Below are positions 6,869-13,738 of a stretch of DNA of 14,263 nt, piece by piece (positions within the stretch are counted from its first letter, which is position 1; each line of letters opens with the position of its first letter). The DNA is from an uncultured Rikenellaceae bacterium (GTDB taxonomy: Bacteria; Bacteroidota; Bacteroidia; Bacteroidales; UBA932). A program made the position numbers and the translations under genes. The stretch is taken from positions 1 to 14,263 of the forward strand of contig CALCYB010000183.1 in assembly GCA_937906485.1 (NCBI GenBank). The letters are read 5' to 3'. The notes below the pieces were generated by a model. The model was given only the letters and a program-made list of their open reading frames with translations, was not told the origin of the DNA and did no database searches.

Positions 6869-8716
6869 TTAGGCGTTTCCTTCAATCGCTTCGGAACGCA
6901 GGTTCTCCCGGATGAAGGTCTGGCGGTCCATGGTATTCTTGCCCATGTAGAATTCCAGCAACTCAGGGATGGAGTCTTCCTGGCTCAAGTGTACCTTGTC
7001 CAATCTCATCTTGTCTCCAATAAAGTGCCGGAATTCATCGGGAGAGATCTCACCCAACCCTTTGAATCGGGTAATCTCCGGTTTTCCGCCCAGTTTGCTG
7101 ATGGCTTTTTCTTTTTCTTCTTCGGTATAGCAGTACAGGGTCTCCTTGTTGTTGCGGACGCGGAACAACGGAGTCTGCAGGATGTAGACGTGGTTACGGC
7201 GGATCAGTTCCGGGTAGAATTTGAGGAAGAAGGTCAGCACCAGCAGCCGGATGTGCATACCGTCCACATCGGCATCGGTGGCGATGACGACCTTGCCGTA
7301 ACGCAGGTTTTCCAGGTCTTCATCAATGTTCAGGGCGGATTTGAGCAGCAGCAGCTCTTCGTTGGCATAGATCTCCCGGTTGCTCTTCTGGTAGCAGTTG
7401 AGGGTCTTGCCCCGTAGGCTGAACACCGCTTGGGTGTTGGGGTTGCGGCTTTTGGTGATGGATCCGCTGGCCGAGTCCCCTTCGGTGATGAAAAGGGTGG
7501 AGTTGATGGCTTCCGCGTGTTTGTCGGTAAAGTGGATGCGGCAGTCGCGCAGCTTGCGGTTGTGCAGACTGGCCTTTTTGACTTTCTCGCGGGTGACCTT
7601 CTGCAGGTTGGAGATGGCTTTGCGCTCTTTTTCGGATTCCTGGATCTTTTTCTGGATCAGGTCGGCTACCGAAAGGTGCTTGTACAGGAAGTCATCCAAT
7701 TGTTCCTTGAGGAAATCTCCGATGAAACTGCGGATGGTCGGGCCTTTTTCCCGTATGGCGGTCGATCCGAGCTTGGTCTTGGTCTGGTTGGTGAAGATGG
7801 GAGCATCGATGCGGATGCTGATGGCACCGACCAGGGATTGGCGGATGTCTGCCGGATCGTAGTCTTTCTTGAAAAATTCTTTCAGGGTTTTGGTGACGGC
7901 CTCCTTGAAGGCAGCCAGGTGAGTACCGCCGTCCCGGGTGTTCTGGCCATTGACAAAGGAGGCGATGTTTTCGCCTGTGCCGGATCCGTGGGTGAGAACG
8001 ATCTCGATATCCTCGCCCAGCAGGTGGATGGGGTCGTAATGCGGTTCGGAGTCCATACTGTCCTGAATCAGGTCCAGCAGACCGTTCTTGGATTTGAACT
8101 CACGTCCGTTGAAACGGAGGGTCAATCCCGTATTCAGGTACGAGTAATTCCGCATCATCTCATCAATGAAATCCTGGTTGTAGTGGTACTCCGGGAAAAT
8201 CTCCTCGTCTGCGGTCCAGCGGACCAGGGTACCGTTCTTTTCGGAACTCATCTCGTAGGCATCCTCAATGAGCTCGCCTTTTGAGAAACGGGCCCAATGG
8301 GTCTGACCGTCGCGGAACGACTGGATGTAGAAATCGGAGGAGGTGGCGTTGACTGCTTTGAGCCCGACACCGTTCAGGCCGACACTCTTCTTGAAGGCGC
8401 GGACCTCATCCTCGTCCGGATCAAATTTTCCCCCGGTATTCATGGTGTTGGCAGCTTCCACCACAACTTCCAGCGGAATCCCACGACCATAGTCCCGTAC
8501 CGTGATCTCCCGTTCATTTAATTGGATGTCAATCAGTTTTCCAGTCCCGTTGGCGAATTCGTCCACCGAGTTGTCCACGACTTCTTTCAGCAGGACATAG
8601 ATGCCGGAATCCGGAGCCGAACCGTCACCGGTATTGCCGATGTACATCCCGGGACGTTGACGGATGTGTACATTCCACTTGAGGGTCTTGAAGGAGTCTT
8701 TTGTATAATCTGCCAT
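6869..8716 (-). CDS. parE: DNA topoisomerase IV subunit B
   Basis: ATPase and TOPRIM subunit of a type IIA topoisomerase, which with ParC decatenates daughter chromosomes. The GHKL ATPase shows Glu45 and Asn49 in KEVVDNSVDE, DYGRGIP (75-81) and GLNGVGLKAVNA (113-124). The transducer has the QTK lysine loop (311-313). TOPRIM shows EGDSASG (412-418) and DADVDG (481-486), and RFKGLGE (550-556) follows. The 615 residues and the lack of a long TOPRIM insertion suit ParE of this phylum; assignment as a GyrB is less likely but needs a tree. I start at 8716 (Met-Ala-Asp-Tyr) because the longer frame from 8797 would add 27 unrelated residues across the promoter. parC is not in the window. Confidence 0.9.
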   Translation of the reverse strand: MADYTKDSFKTLKWNVHIRQRPGMYIGNTGDGSAPDSGIYVLLKEVVDNSVDEFANGTGKLIDIQLNEREITVRDYGRGIPLEVVVEAANTMNTGGKFDPDEDEVRAFKKSVGLNGVGLKAVNATSSDFYIQSFRDGQTHWARFSKGELIEDAYEMSSEKNGTLVRWTADEEIFPEYHYNQDFIDEMMRNYSYLNTGLTLRFNGREFKSKNGLLDLIQDSMDSEPHYDPIHLLGEDIEIVLTHGSGTGENIASFVNGQNTRDGGTHLAAFKEAVTKTLKEFFKKDYDPADIRQSLVGAISIRIDAPIFTNQTKTKLGSTAIREKGPTIRSFIGDFLKEQLDDFLYKHLSVADLIQKKIQESEKERKAISNLQKVTREKVKKASLHNRKLRDCRIHFTDKHAEAINSTLFITEGDSASGSITKSRNPNTQAVFSLRGKTLNCYQKSNREIYANEELLLLKSALNIDEDLENLRYGKVVIATDADVDGMHIRLLVLTFFLKFYPELIRRNHVYILQTPLFRVRNNKETLYCYTEEEKEKAISKLGGKPEITRFKGLGEISPDEFRHFIGDKMRLDKVHLSQEDSIPELLEFYMGKNTMDRQTFIRENLRSEAIEGNA

Positions 8717-8749
8717 ATTTTTTTGAAATGATACCGCTATGTAATCCGG

Positions 8750-8780
8750 CAAAATTAGATATTTTTGTGGGGAATTACAA
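8750..8780 (-). promoter_or_regulatory. Promoter of the parE operon
   Basis: On the minus strand, TAATTTTG (8757-8750) fits TAnnTTTG exactly. A TTG within TTTTTG (at 8780-8778) lies exactly 20 bases upstream, matching the Bacteroides spacing of 19-21. It sits 33 bp before the parE ATG and supports the 8716 start. The following three genes have no equally good internal promoter. Confidence 0.75.
8760..8767 (+). promoter_or_regulatory. Candidate -7 element for the beta-barrel protein operon
   Basis: TATTTTTG on the plus strand fits TAnnTTTG and is 33 bp before the ATG at 8801. It lies two bases from the oppositely oriented parE -7 element. No clear -33 TTTG is seen at 19-21 bp, so this is the weaker partner. 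Confidence 0.45.
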
Positions 8781-8800
8781 AAACAAACCCATATCAAGAG

Positions 8801-9553
8801 ATGAAGCAGAAACCTATTTTATTCTTTGCTCTGGTCCTGGTCACCTTGTTGGTCAATACACTGAAGGCTCAGCCGATTGATCGAGGTGCCGATTTGGAAA
8901 CCCAGCAGGTGTTTGTTCCGAAAAACACCCTGCTTCTGGGGGGGACGGTCGCCTACCAGCAACATGATTTTACCGACTACCGTTTTCTGGTGATGGAACA
9001 GTTGCGGGGCGAAGGATACCGTCTTAATGTCAGTCCCCATGTGGCCTATTTTTTCAAGGATAACCTGGCTGCCGGTCTGCGGTTTGCCTACAAACGCACT
9101 CAAGTGGGGCTGGATGCTGCGGATATTGTGCTGGGCGATGCCTTGGAGATGAACCTTTCGGATTATCACCTGATCCAGCATACTTATTATGGAGCGGCAA
9201 CCTTCCGCAATTACCTACCTATCGGAAACAACCTCCGTTTTGGCCTCTTCAGTGAAATCCAATTGTTGGTGGGAGGTGGACAAGGAAAAGTCACCTCCGG
9301 AACGGGTCAGACCCTGGAAGGGACTTACCAGGATATTTTTGAAGCCGGGCTGCAGGTGGTGCCGGGCATCTGTTTCTTTGTGACCAATTCGATTGCGGTC
9401 GAGGCTTCCATCGGTATTTTCGGCGTGGATTACAAATCTGTTGATCAGGTTACCAATCAAGTATATGAGGGCAACTACCGGAAGATATCGGCTGATTTTA
9501 AAGTTGACCTGTTGTCTGTTCACATCGGTATTTCCGCCTACCTTCCTCTTTAA
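8801..9553 (+). CDS. Outer-membrane beta-barrel protein of unknown function
   Basis: A secreted protein of 250 residues. A Sec signal occupies about residues 1-23 (MKQKPILFFALVLVTLLV, then Leu-Lys-Ala-Gln). The mature part alternates polar and hydrophobic residues in many strand-like stretches rich in Gly, Tyr and Phe (for example LLLGGTVAYQQ, NLAAGLRFAYK, NLRFGLFSEIQLLVGGG and SIAVEASIGIFGV). It finishes with SVHIGISAYLPL, like a closing barrel strand. This matches small Bacteroidetes porin-family or OmpX/OmpW-like barrels of 8-10 strands, but I cannot name a substrate. The start at 8801 is chosen for its Met-Lys signal; a TTG at 8765 lies inside the promoter. Fifteen bases separate it from the following lipoprotein gene, so the two are probably co-transcribed. 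Confidence 0.75.
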   Translation: MKQKPILFFALVLVTLLVNTLKAQPIDRGADLETQQVFVPKNTLLLGGTVAYQQHDFTDYRFLVMEQLRGEGYRLNVSPHVAYFFKDNLAAGLRFAYKRTQVGLDAADIVLGDALEMNLSDYHLIQHTYYGAATFRNYLPIGNNLRFGLFSEIQLLVGGGQGKVTSGTGQTLEGTYQDIFEAGLQVVPGICFFVTNSIAVEASIGIFGVDYKSVDQVTNQVYEGNYRKISADFKVDLLSVHIGISAYLPL

Positions 9554-9568
9554 TTCCTAATTCCGAAC

Positions 9569-11152
9569 ATGATGAGACGAATCATAAACAAAGTGTTGGC
9601 ATACGGAGCCTGTGTCTGCTCCCTGATTGCCCTCTCGCAAGGTTGTATCCGCAACGACATTCCTTATCCTTATCAATTGGGAGATATCCTGGACATTCAG
9701 GTGGCCGGCCAGACCGGTGATGCGGTGATTGACCACAACAACCATACGGTCAGCCTGACCTTGAATGACTCTGTGGACCTGAGTCGGGTGGAAGTCCTTT
9801 CCTGCCAGTTGAGTGAAGGAGCCACGTTGATTTACGGGGATTCCACCAGTCTGGATCTGACAGGGGAAGAAACCTGGATTTTGCAGACCTATCCCGGTCA
9901 GGAGTACACCTGGTATTTCTCGGCAACGCTCCAATGGGAATGCCGTTTCCAAGTGGAGAACCAGCTGGGGACTGCCCACATCGACCGGCAGCAAGGCCAG
10001 ATTTTGGTCAAGGTTCCTGCAGAACAGCCCTTGACGGCCATCCGCGTTCTGGAAGCCAAATTGGGCCCCGAAGGATCGGTAGTCAGTCCGGATCCTTATC
10101 AGGTGCAGGATTTTACCACACCGGTGACCTTTACAGTGGAAACACCGGAAGAAACCTTGTACTGGACCGTTACCGTGCAGCAGCAGGCTGCTGATGCCTT
10201 GGTGGTGGAATTGGGTACGCCGAAGGTGTATGCCCGCCGTGCTGTTCTTTCTGCCCGGATGGAAGAGATGGCAGGTTTTGCTTTTGAATACCGTGCTGCG
10301 GATGCCTCGCAATGGATGACGGCTGCCGAGACCGTGTATGAGCAAGGACAGTACCAGTCCACTGTAACCGGCCTCACTCCACAGACCCAGTACGCTTTCC
10401 GGGTGCGAGTGGACAGCCAGGTTTCTGAAGAAGGTACTTTTCAGACAGAAGCAGCATTGCAAGTGCCCAACCTGACTTTCGATCATTGGGTGAAATCCAA
10501 TGGTATCTGGTATCCCAATTTGAGTGCGGATGATGCGGATTTCTGGTGGGATTCCGGCAATACCGGAACCTCCATCATCGGCAAGAGTCCGACCCGACCG
10601 GAATCAGAATTCCTTGCGGTGAGTGGAGAGGGGAAACAGGCTGTCCGGATGGAATCCACTTCCGTGCTGGGAATTTTTATCGGAGGCAATCTCTTTACCG
10701 GAGAATACCTGCGGACCATTGGATTCAGTGGGGGAGAAGTAGCTATGGGCCGGGAGTTTACCTCGCGTCCGGACCGCATGACGGGATACTATTGCTACGA
10801 GCCGGCAGTAGTGAACAAAGCGGACGGGGATCTTTCGAGTTTGAAGGGCAGCCTGGACGAATGCATGATCTATGTGATGCTGGCCGACTGGGACCAGCCT
10901 TACATCGTCAATACAGTGGATGGTCCGATGATGGATTTTGACGATCCCGGCATCATTGCGCTCGGACAGCTGATCTCCAGCGAATCCACCCAAGGGGCCT
11001 ACCGCAGTTTTGAACTGAACCTGGAGTACCGAAGTGACCGTCAGCCCAAGTACATCGTGATTTCAGCCGTGGCTAGCCGGTATGCGGATTATTTCACGGG
11101 AGGAGAGGGAAGTTTGCTGTATGTGGACGAATTTGAACTCCATTACGATTGA
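9569..11152 (+). CDS. PCMD-domain surface lipoprotein
   Basis: Predicted lipoprotein of 527 residues: the signal ends in ALSQGC with the lipidated cysteine at position 26. Domains in order: two beta-rich, Ig-like segments (about 38-125 and 126-205), a fibronectin III-like module (about 210-295, with the typical GLTPQTQYAFRVR), and a C-terminal PCMD (putative carbohydrate metabolism) domain from about 303. The PCMD part shows Phe-Trp-Trp-Asp-Ser-Gly-Asn, a run of Asn-Leu-Phe-Thr-Gly, Arg-Pro-Asp-Arg-Met-Thr-Gly-Tyr-Tyr and a final DYFTGGEGSLLYVDEFEL. PCMD proteins of gut Bacteroidetes are suspected glycan-binding or processing surface proteins, but activity is unproven. It follows the beta-barrel gene closely, suggesting a joint cell-envelope role. 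The start may be the second ATG at 9572. Confidence 0.82.
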   Translation: MMRRIINKVLAYGACVCSLIALSQGCIRNDIPYPYQLGDILDIQVAGQTGDAVIDHNNHTVSLTLNDSVDLSRVEVLSCQLSEGATLIYGDSTSLDLTGEETWILQTYPGQEYTWYFSATLQWECRFQVENQLGTAHIDRQQGQILVKVPAEQPLTAIRVLEAKLGPEGSVVSPDPYQVQDFTTPVTFTVETPEETLYWTVTVQQQAADALVVELGTPKVYARRAVLSARMEEMAGFAFEYRAADASQWMTAAETVYEQGQYQSTVTGLTPQTQYAFRVRVDSQVSEEGTFQTEAALQVPNLTFDHWVKSNGIWYPNLSADDADFWWDSGNTGTSIIGKSPTRPESEFLAVSGEGKQAVRMESTSVLGIFIGGNLFTGEYLRTIGFSGGEVAMGREFTSRPDRMTGYYCYEPAVVNKADGDLSSLKGSLDECMIYVMLADWDQPYIVNTVDGPMMDFDDPGIIALGQLISSESTQGAYRSFELNLEYRSDRQPKYIVISAVASRYADYFTGGEGSLLYVDEFELHYD

Positions 11153-11177
11153 TTCTGAAAAGAAATGGTTATCTTTG
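11149..11177 (+). promoter_or_regulatory. Promoter of the hexose transporter-glucokinase operon
   Basis: TATCTTTG (11170-11177) fits TAnnTTTG. A TTG (11149-11151) lies 18 bases upstream, one short of the usual 19-21. The -33 element overlaps the last codons of the PCMD lipoprotein gene. The expected start near 11184 would give a leader of about 35 nt. Confidence 0.6.
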
Positions 11178-11206
11178 CTCAAATTTACCGGAACAAATAA
11201 CCATTT
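11163..11206. repeat. Perfect 10-bp inverted repeat over the transporter promoter
   Basis: AAATGGTTAT (11163-11172) and its exact reverse complement ATAACCATTT (11197-11206) are separated by 24 bases. The left arm overlaps the first three bases of the -7 element; the right arm falls in the presumed leader, 12 bp before the ATG. Because transcription should begin between the arms, it reads better as a two-site DNA operator (about 34 bp centre to centre) than as an mRNA hairpin. Confidence 0.6.
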
Positions 11207-11218
11207 AATCGATATTCT

Positions 11219-12517
11219 ATGAATACTATCAAAAAACAAAGTGCAGCACTTCCGATTGCGATGATGTTTGCACTTTTCTTTATGATCTCCTTTGTAACGG
11301 GTCTGCAGAACCCGATGGGTGTGATCGTCAAAAATCAGTTTGAAGTCAGCAACCTGATGAGTCAGCTCGGTAACCTTGCGAATTTCATCGCGTATGCCGT
11401 AATCGGTATCCCTGCCGGATTGATTCTGAAGAAACGCGGTTATAAATTTACGGCACTCAGTGCTTGTGTGGTCGGTTTTGTCGGAGTCGGTATCAGTGCT
11501 TTGTCCGGTTATATCTACAACCCTGCCATCCAGAATGTGGGCGTGACCTTTGCCGTTTATCTGCTCGGCACTTTCATTGCCGGTCTGTCCATGTGTATGT
11601 TGAACACAGTGGTCAATCCGATGCTCAACACCTTGGCCGGCGGCGGAAACAAGGGTAACCAGCTCATCCAGTTGGGCGGAACCCTGAACTCCATCGGTGC
11701 GACCATCGTTCCGATTTTTGTCGGTGCCCTGATGGGAAATGCTGCTACCGCACAGTTGGCTGACGCCCGTCCGGCCTTGTGGATTGCCATGGGTATTTTT
11801 GCCCTGGTCTTCTGCGTGCTGTTCTTCGTGCGTATTCCGGAACCCCATATCGAAAAGAATGTGGTGGCCAAACAAAAAGATACCCATAGTCCTTTCTCGT
11901 TCCGTCACTTTGTGTTGGGTACCGTGGCTATCTTCATCTATGTAGGTGTGGAAGTAGGTATTCCGAATATAGGAAACTTGTTGATGACCAATGAACTGGC
12001 TATGGATGCCGCTATGGCAGGTACCATCGTGGGCACTTATTGGTTCCTGATGATGGTCGGCCGTCTGATCGGCGCAGCGATTGGAGCGAAAGTCTCCAGC
12101 CGTGCGATGTTGACCACCGTTTCGCTACTCGGTATCGTATTTGTGTTGCTGGGTATCTTCATGCCTCTGGATGCAACCGTCAAGATGCCGGTATTCCAAT
12201 CGGATCTTTCCTTTGCGATGTTCAGCGTACCGGCAACCGTGATGTTCTTTATCCTCTGCGGTCTGTGTACATCTGTTATGTGGGGTGGTATCTTCAACCT
12301 GGCAGTTGAAGGTCTTGGAAAATATACTCCGGCCGCTTCCGGTATCTTTATGGTCATGGTATGCGGTGGTGGTGTACTGCCGTTGATCCAGGGAGCAATT
12401 GCCGATGCAACTTCTTACATTTCCAGCTATTGGGTCATCGTTGCCGGACTGGCTTTCCTGTTGTTCTATGCGCTGGTAGGCTCCAAAAATGTCAACAAAG
12501 ACATTCCTGTTGAATAA
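11219..12517 (+). CDS. Glucose/galactose-type hexose transporter, MFS FucP family
   Basis: Inner-membrane sugar:proton symporter candidate of 432 residues, with about twelve membrane helices in two groups of six, separated by the charged loop IEKNVVAKQKDTHS (about 214-227). The start carries FFMISFVTGLQNPMGVIVK, the first loop has GLILKKRGYKFT (MFS motif A region), and helix four to five has the family's NTVVNPMLNTLAGGG then NQLIQLGGTLNSIGA. These are hallmarks of the FucP/GluP branch that takes up fucose, glucose or galactose. The ROK kinase gene 34 bases downstream points to glucose or a related hexose rather than fucose. An operator-like inverted repeat overlaps its promoter. I do not give a symbol since substrate is inferred. 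Confidence 0.88.
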   Translation: MNTIKKQSAALPIAMMFALFFMISFVTGLQNPMGVIVKNQFEVSNLMSQLGNLANFIAYAVIGIPAGLILKKRGYKFTALSACVVGFVGVGISALSGYIYNPAIQNVGVTFAVYLLGTFIAGLSMCMLNTVVNPMLNTLAGGGNKGNQLIQLGGTLNSIGATIVPIFVGALMGNAATAQLADARPALWIAMGIFALVFCVLFFVRIPEPHIEKNVVAKQKDTHSPFSFRHFVLGTVAIFIYVGVEVGIPNIGNLLMTNELAMDAAMAGTIVGTYWFLMMVGRLIGAAIGAKVSSRAMLTTVSLLGIVFVLLGIFMPLDATVKMPVFQSDLSFAMFSVPATVMFFILCGLCTSVMWGGIFNLAVEGLGKYTPAASGIFMVMVCGGGVLPLIQGAIADATSYISSYWVIVAGLAFLLFYALVGSKNVNKDIPVE

Positions 12518-12551
12518 TCTTTCCTCATCAAGTTTTAATTGAATCATTGTT

Positions 12552-13520
12552 ATGGACAAATACGTAGTCGGAATTGATATCGGTGGACAATCCACCAAAC
12601 TGGGCATTGTGGATGCGCGTGGCAACATCCTTTGCCAAAGTGTGATTTCATCTTTACAAACCCGTCTGGATGATTTTCTGGATGATCTGACCCGGGCGCT
12701 GAAGGAGCTGATCCATCAGGCAGGAGGCAAAGAAAAGATCCGGGGCATCGGGGTTGGAGCTCCGAACGGCAATTATTACAAGAGCTCCATTGAATTTGCC
12801 CCGAACTTGAAATGGGGATATGACGACCAAGGCAACCCGATGATTATCCAGCTGGGCAAACTCCTCTCAGACCGGATTGGTGTTCCTGTGGCCGTTACCA
12901 ACGACGCGAATGCTGCTGCTGTCGGTGAAATGACCTACGGGGTGGCTCGTGGGATGAAGAACTTCATCATGATTACCTTGGGAACCGGTGTGGGCAGCGG
13001 TATCATCATCAACGGTCAAGTACTGTACGGACACGACGGTTTTGCCGGAGAATTGGGACATACCGTCGCTGTCCGTGGCGGACGTCCTTGCAACTGCGGA
13101 CGCGCAGGCTGCCTGGAAACCTATACCTCAGCCATTGGGGTTGCCCGTACAGCCCGTGAATTCCTTGCCAACCAGACTACACCTTCATTGCTGCGGGAGT
13201 TGGATCCGGATACCATTTCATCCAAAGATATTTTTGAAGCTGCCGAAAAAGGAGATCAGCTGGCCTTGGATATCTTTGAATATACCGGAAAGATTCTGGG
13301 CCAATCTTTGGCTGATTTTGTGGCATTCAGTGCACCGGAAGCCATTGTGCTCTTTGGCGGTCTGACCAAAGCGCGCAAATACATTGAAGAACCGATTGCC
13401 CGTCACATGAACGACAACCTGTTGAACATTTGGAAAAACAAGATCCGTCTGGAGTATTCGCAATTGAAAGACTCCGATGCTGCGATCTTGGGGGCCTCCG
13501 CATTGGCTTGGGAACTCTAA
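12552..13520 (+). CDS. ROK-family glucokinase
   Basis: Cytoplasmic sugar kinase that should phosphorylate glucose, and possibly other hexoses or N-acetylglucosamine, with ATP. Visible motifs: phosphate loop GIDIGGQSTKLG (7-18), VTNDANAAAVGE (115-126) with the catalytic Asp118, LGTGVGSG (143-150), Glu167 and His170 in GELGH, and the zinc-binding ROK signature Cys180-x-Cys182-Gly-x-x-x-Cys187 in CNCGRAGCLE. The 322-residue length is normal, and no DNA-binding domain precedes the kinase fold, so it is an enzyme and not a ROK repressor. It follows the transporter by 34 bases and probably shares its promoter, giving linked import and phosphorylation. Broad-specificity ROK hexokinases (RokA) are known from Bacteroides fragilis; orthology would need an alignment. 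Confidence 0.92.
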   Translation: MDKYVVGIDIGGQSTKLGIVDARGNILCQSVISSLQTRLDDFLDDLTRALKELIHQAGGKEKIRGIGVGAPNGNYYKSSIEFAPNLKWGYDDQGNPMIIQLGKLLSDRIGVPVAVTNDANAAAVGEMTYGVARGMKNFIMITLGTGVGSGIIINGQVLYGHDGFAGELGHTVAVRGGRPCNCGRAGCLETYTSAIGVARTAREFLANQTTPSLLRELDPDTISSKDIFEAAEKGDQLALDIFEYTGKILGQSLADFVAFSAPEAIVLFGGLTKARKYIEEPIARHMNDNLLNIWKNKIRLEYSQLKDSDAAILGASALAWEL

Positions 13521-13545
13521 ATATTGCACAAGTTCGTTAAAAATA

Positions 13546-13576
13546 TTTGGAGGTTGAGAAAAAATACTTACCTTTG
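13546..13576 (+). promoter_or_regulatory. Consensus promoter of the proline tRNA
   Basis: TTTG (13546-13549), 19 bases, then TACCTTTG (13569-13576) match the Bacteroidetes consensus at both elements and in spacing. It lies ten bases before the tRNA and after the glucokinase stop, so the tRNA has its own promoter. There is no terminator between the kinase and the tRNA. Confidence 0.8.
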
Positions 13577-13586
13577 CGGTCCGATT

Positions 13587-13660
13587 CGGGATGTGGCGCA
13601 GTTGGCTAGCGCACTACGTTAGGGACGTAGGGGTCGGGTGTTCGAGTCACCTCATCCCGA
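13587..13660 (+). tRNA. tRNA-Pro with anticodon AGG
   Basis: A 74-nt cloverleaf folds cleanly. The acceptor stem CGGGATG/CATCCCG has 7 pairs, the D stem is GCGC/GCGC, the anticodon stem CTACG/CGTAG encloses the loop TTAGGGA, a 5-nt variable loop GGGTC follows, and the T stem GGGTG/CACCT (one G-U) closes TTCGAGT. Conserved T8, A14, G18-G19, A21, T33, G53, T54-T55-C56, A58 and C61 are all present. Discriminator A73, C1-G72 and the GGG following base 34 match proline identity. The anticodon reads AGG, which is unusual for bacteria. The CCA end is not encoded, as is usual in many bacteria. Confidence 0.9.
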
Positions 13661-13667
13661 CAAAATG

Positions 13668-13707
13668 AAAAAAAAAGAACCAGGATTTATGTTCTGGTTC
13701 TTTTTTT
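13668..13707. terminator. Strong bidirectional terminator after the tRNA
   Basis: GAACCAG (13677-13683) pairs with CTGGTTC (13694-13700), extended by A runs on the left and T runs on the right (to 13707), around a 10-nt loop. It can end the tRNA transcript and also a minus-strand transcript from the FISUMP fragment. Confidence 0.88.
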
Positions 13708-13723
13708 ATGTTCGGGTTCTTTT
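13686..13723. repeat. 19-bp tandem duplication of the terminator arm
   Basis: TTTATGTTCTGGTTCTTTT (13686-13704) is followed directly by TTTATGTTCGGGTTCTTTT (13705-13723), differing at one base. The second copy repeats the loop and right arm of the terminator and could offer an alternative pairing arm. It marks the border between core chromosome and the foreign-looking right end. Confidence 0.7.
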
Positions 13724-13738
13724 CGGGTCCGGCTTGCT

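Noticed and set aside
7430..8284. A 284-residue open frame on the plus strand opposite parE
   Set aside because: It lies wholly antisense to well-conserved topoisomerase motifs, has no family-like features, and such frames arise from codon bias in this genome.
8717..8797. A 27-residue N-terminal extension of ParE
   Set aside because: The extra sequence resembles no topoisomerase start and would cover the near-consensus promoter at 8750-8780.
12583..12597. Perfect hairpin GGTGGA-CAA-TCCACC in the glucokinase gene
   Set aside because: The bases simply encode the conserved Gly-Gly-Gln-Ser-Thr phosphate loop, and no regulatory role is suggested by its position.
13587..13723. Attachment site of an integrative element at the tRNA
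   Set aside because: No second copy of the tRNA 3' end and no integrase are visible, so only a possibility can be stated.
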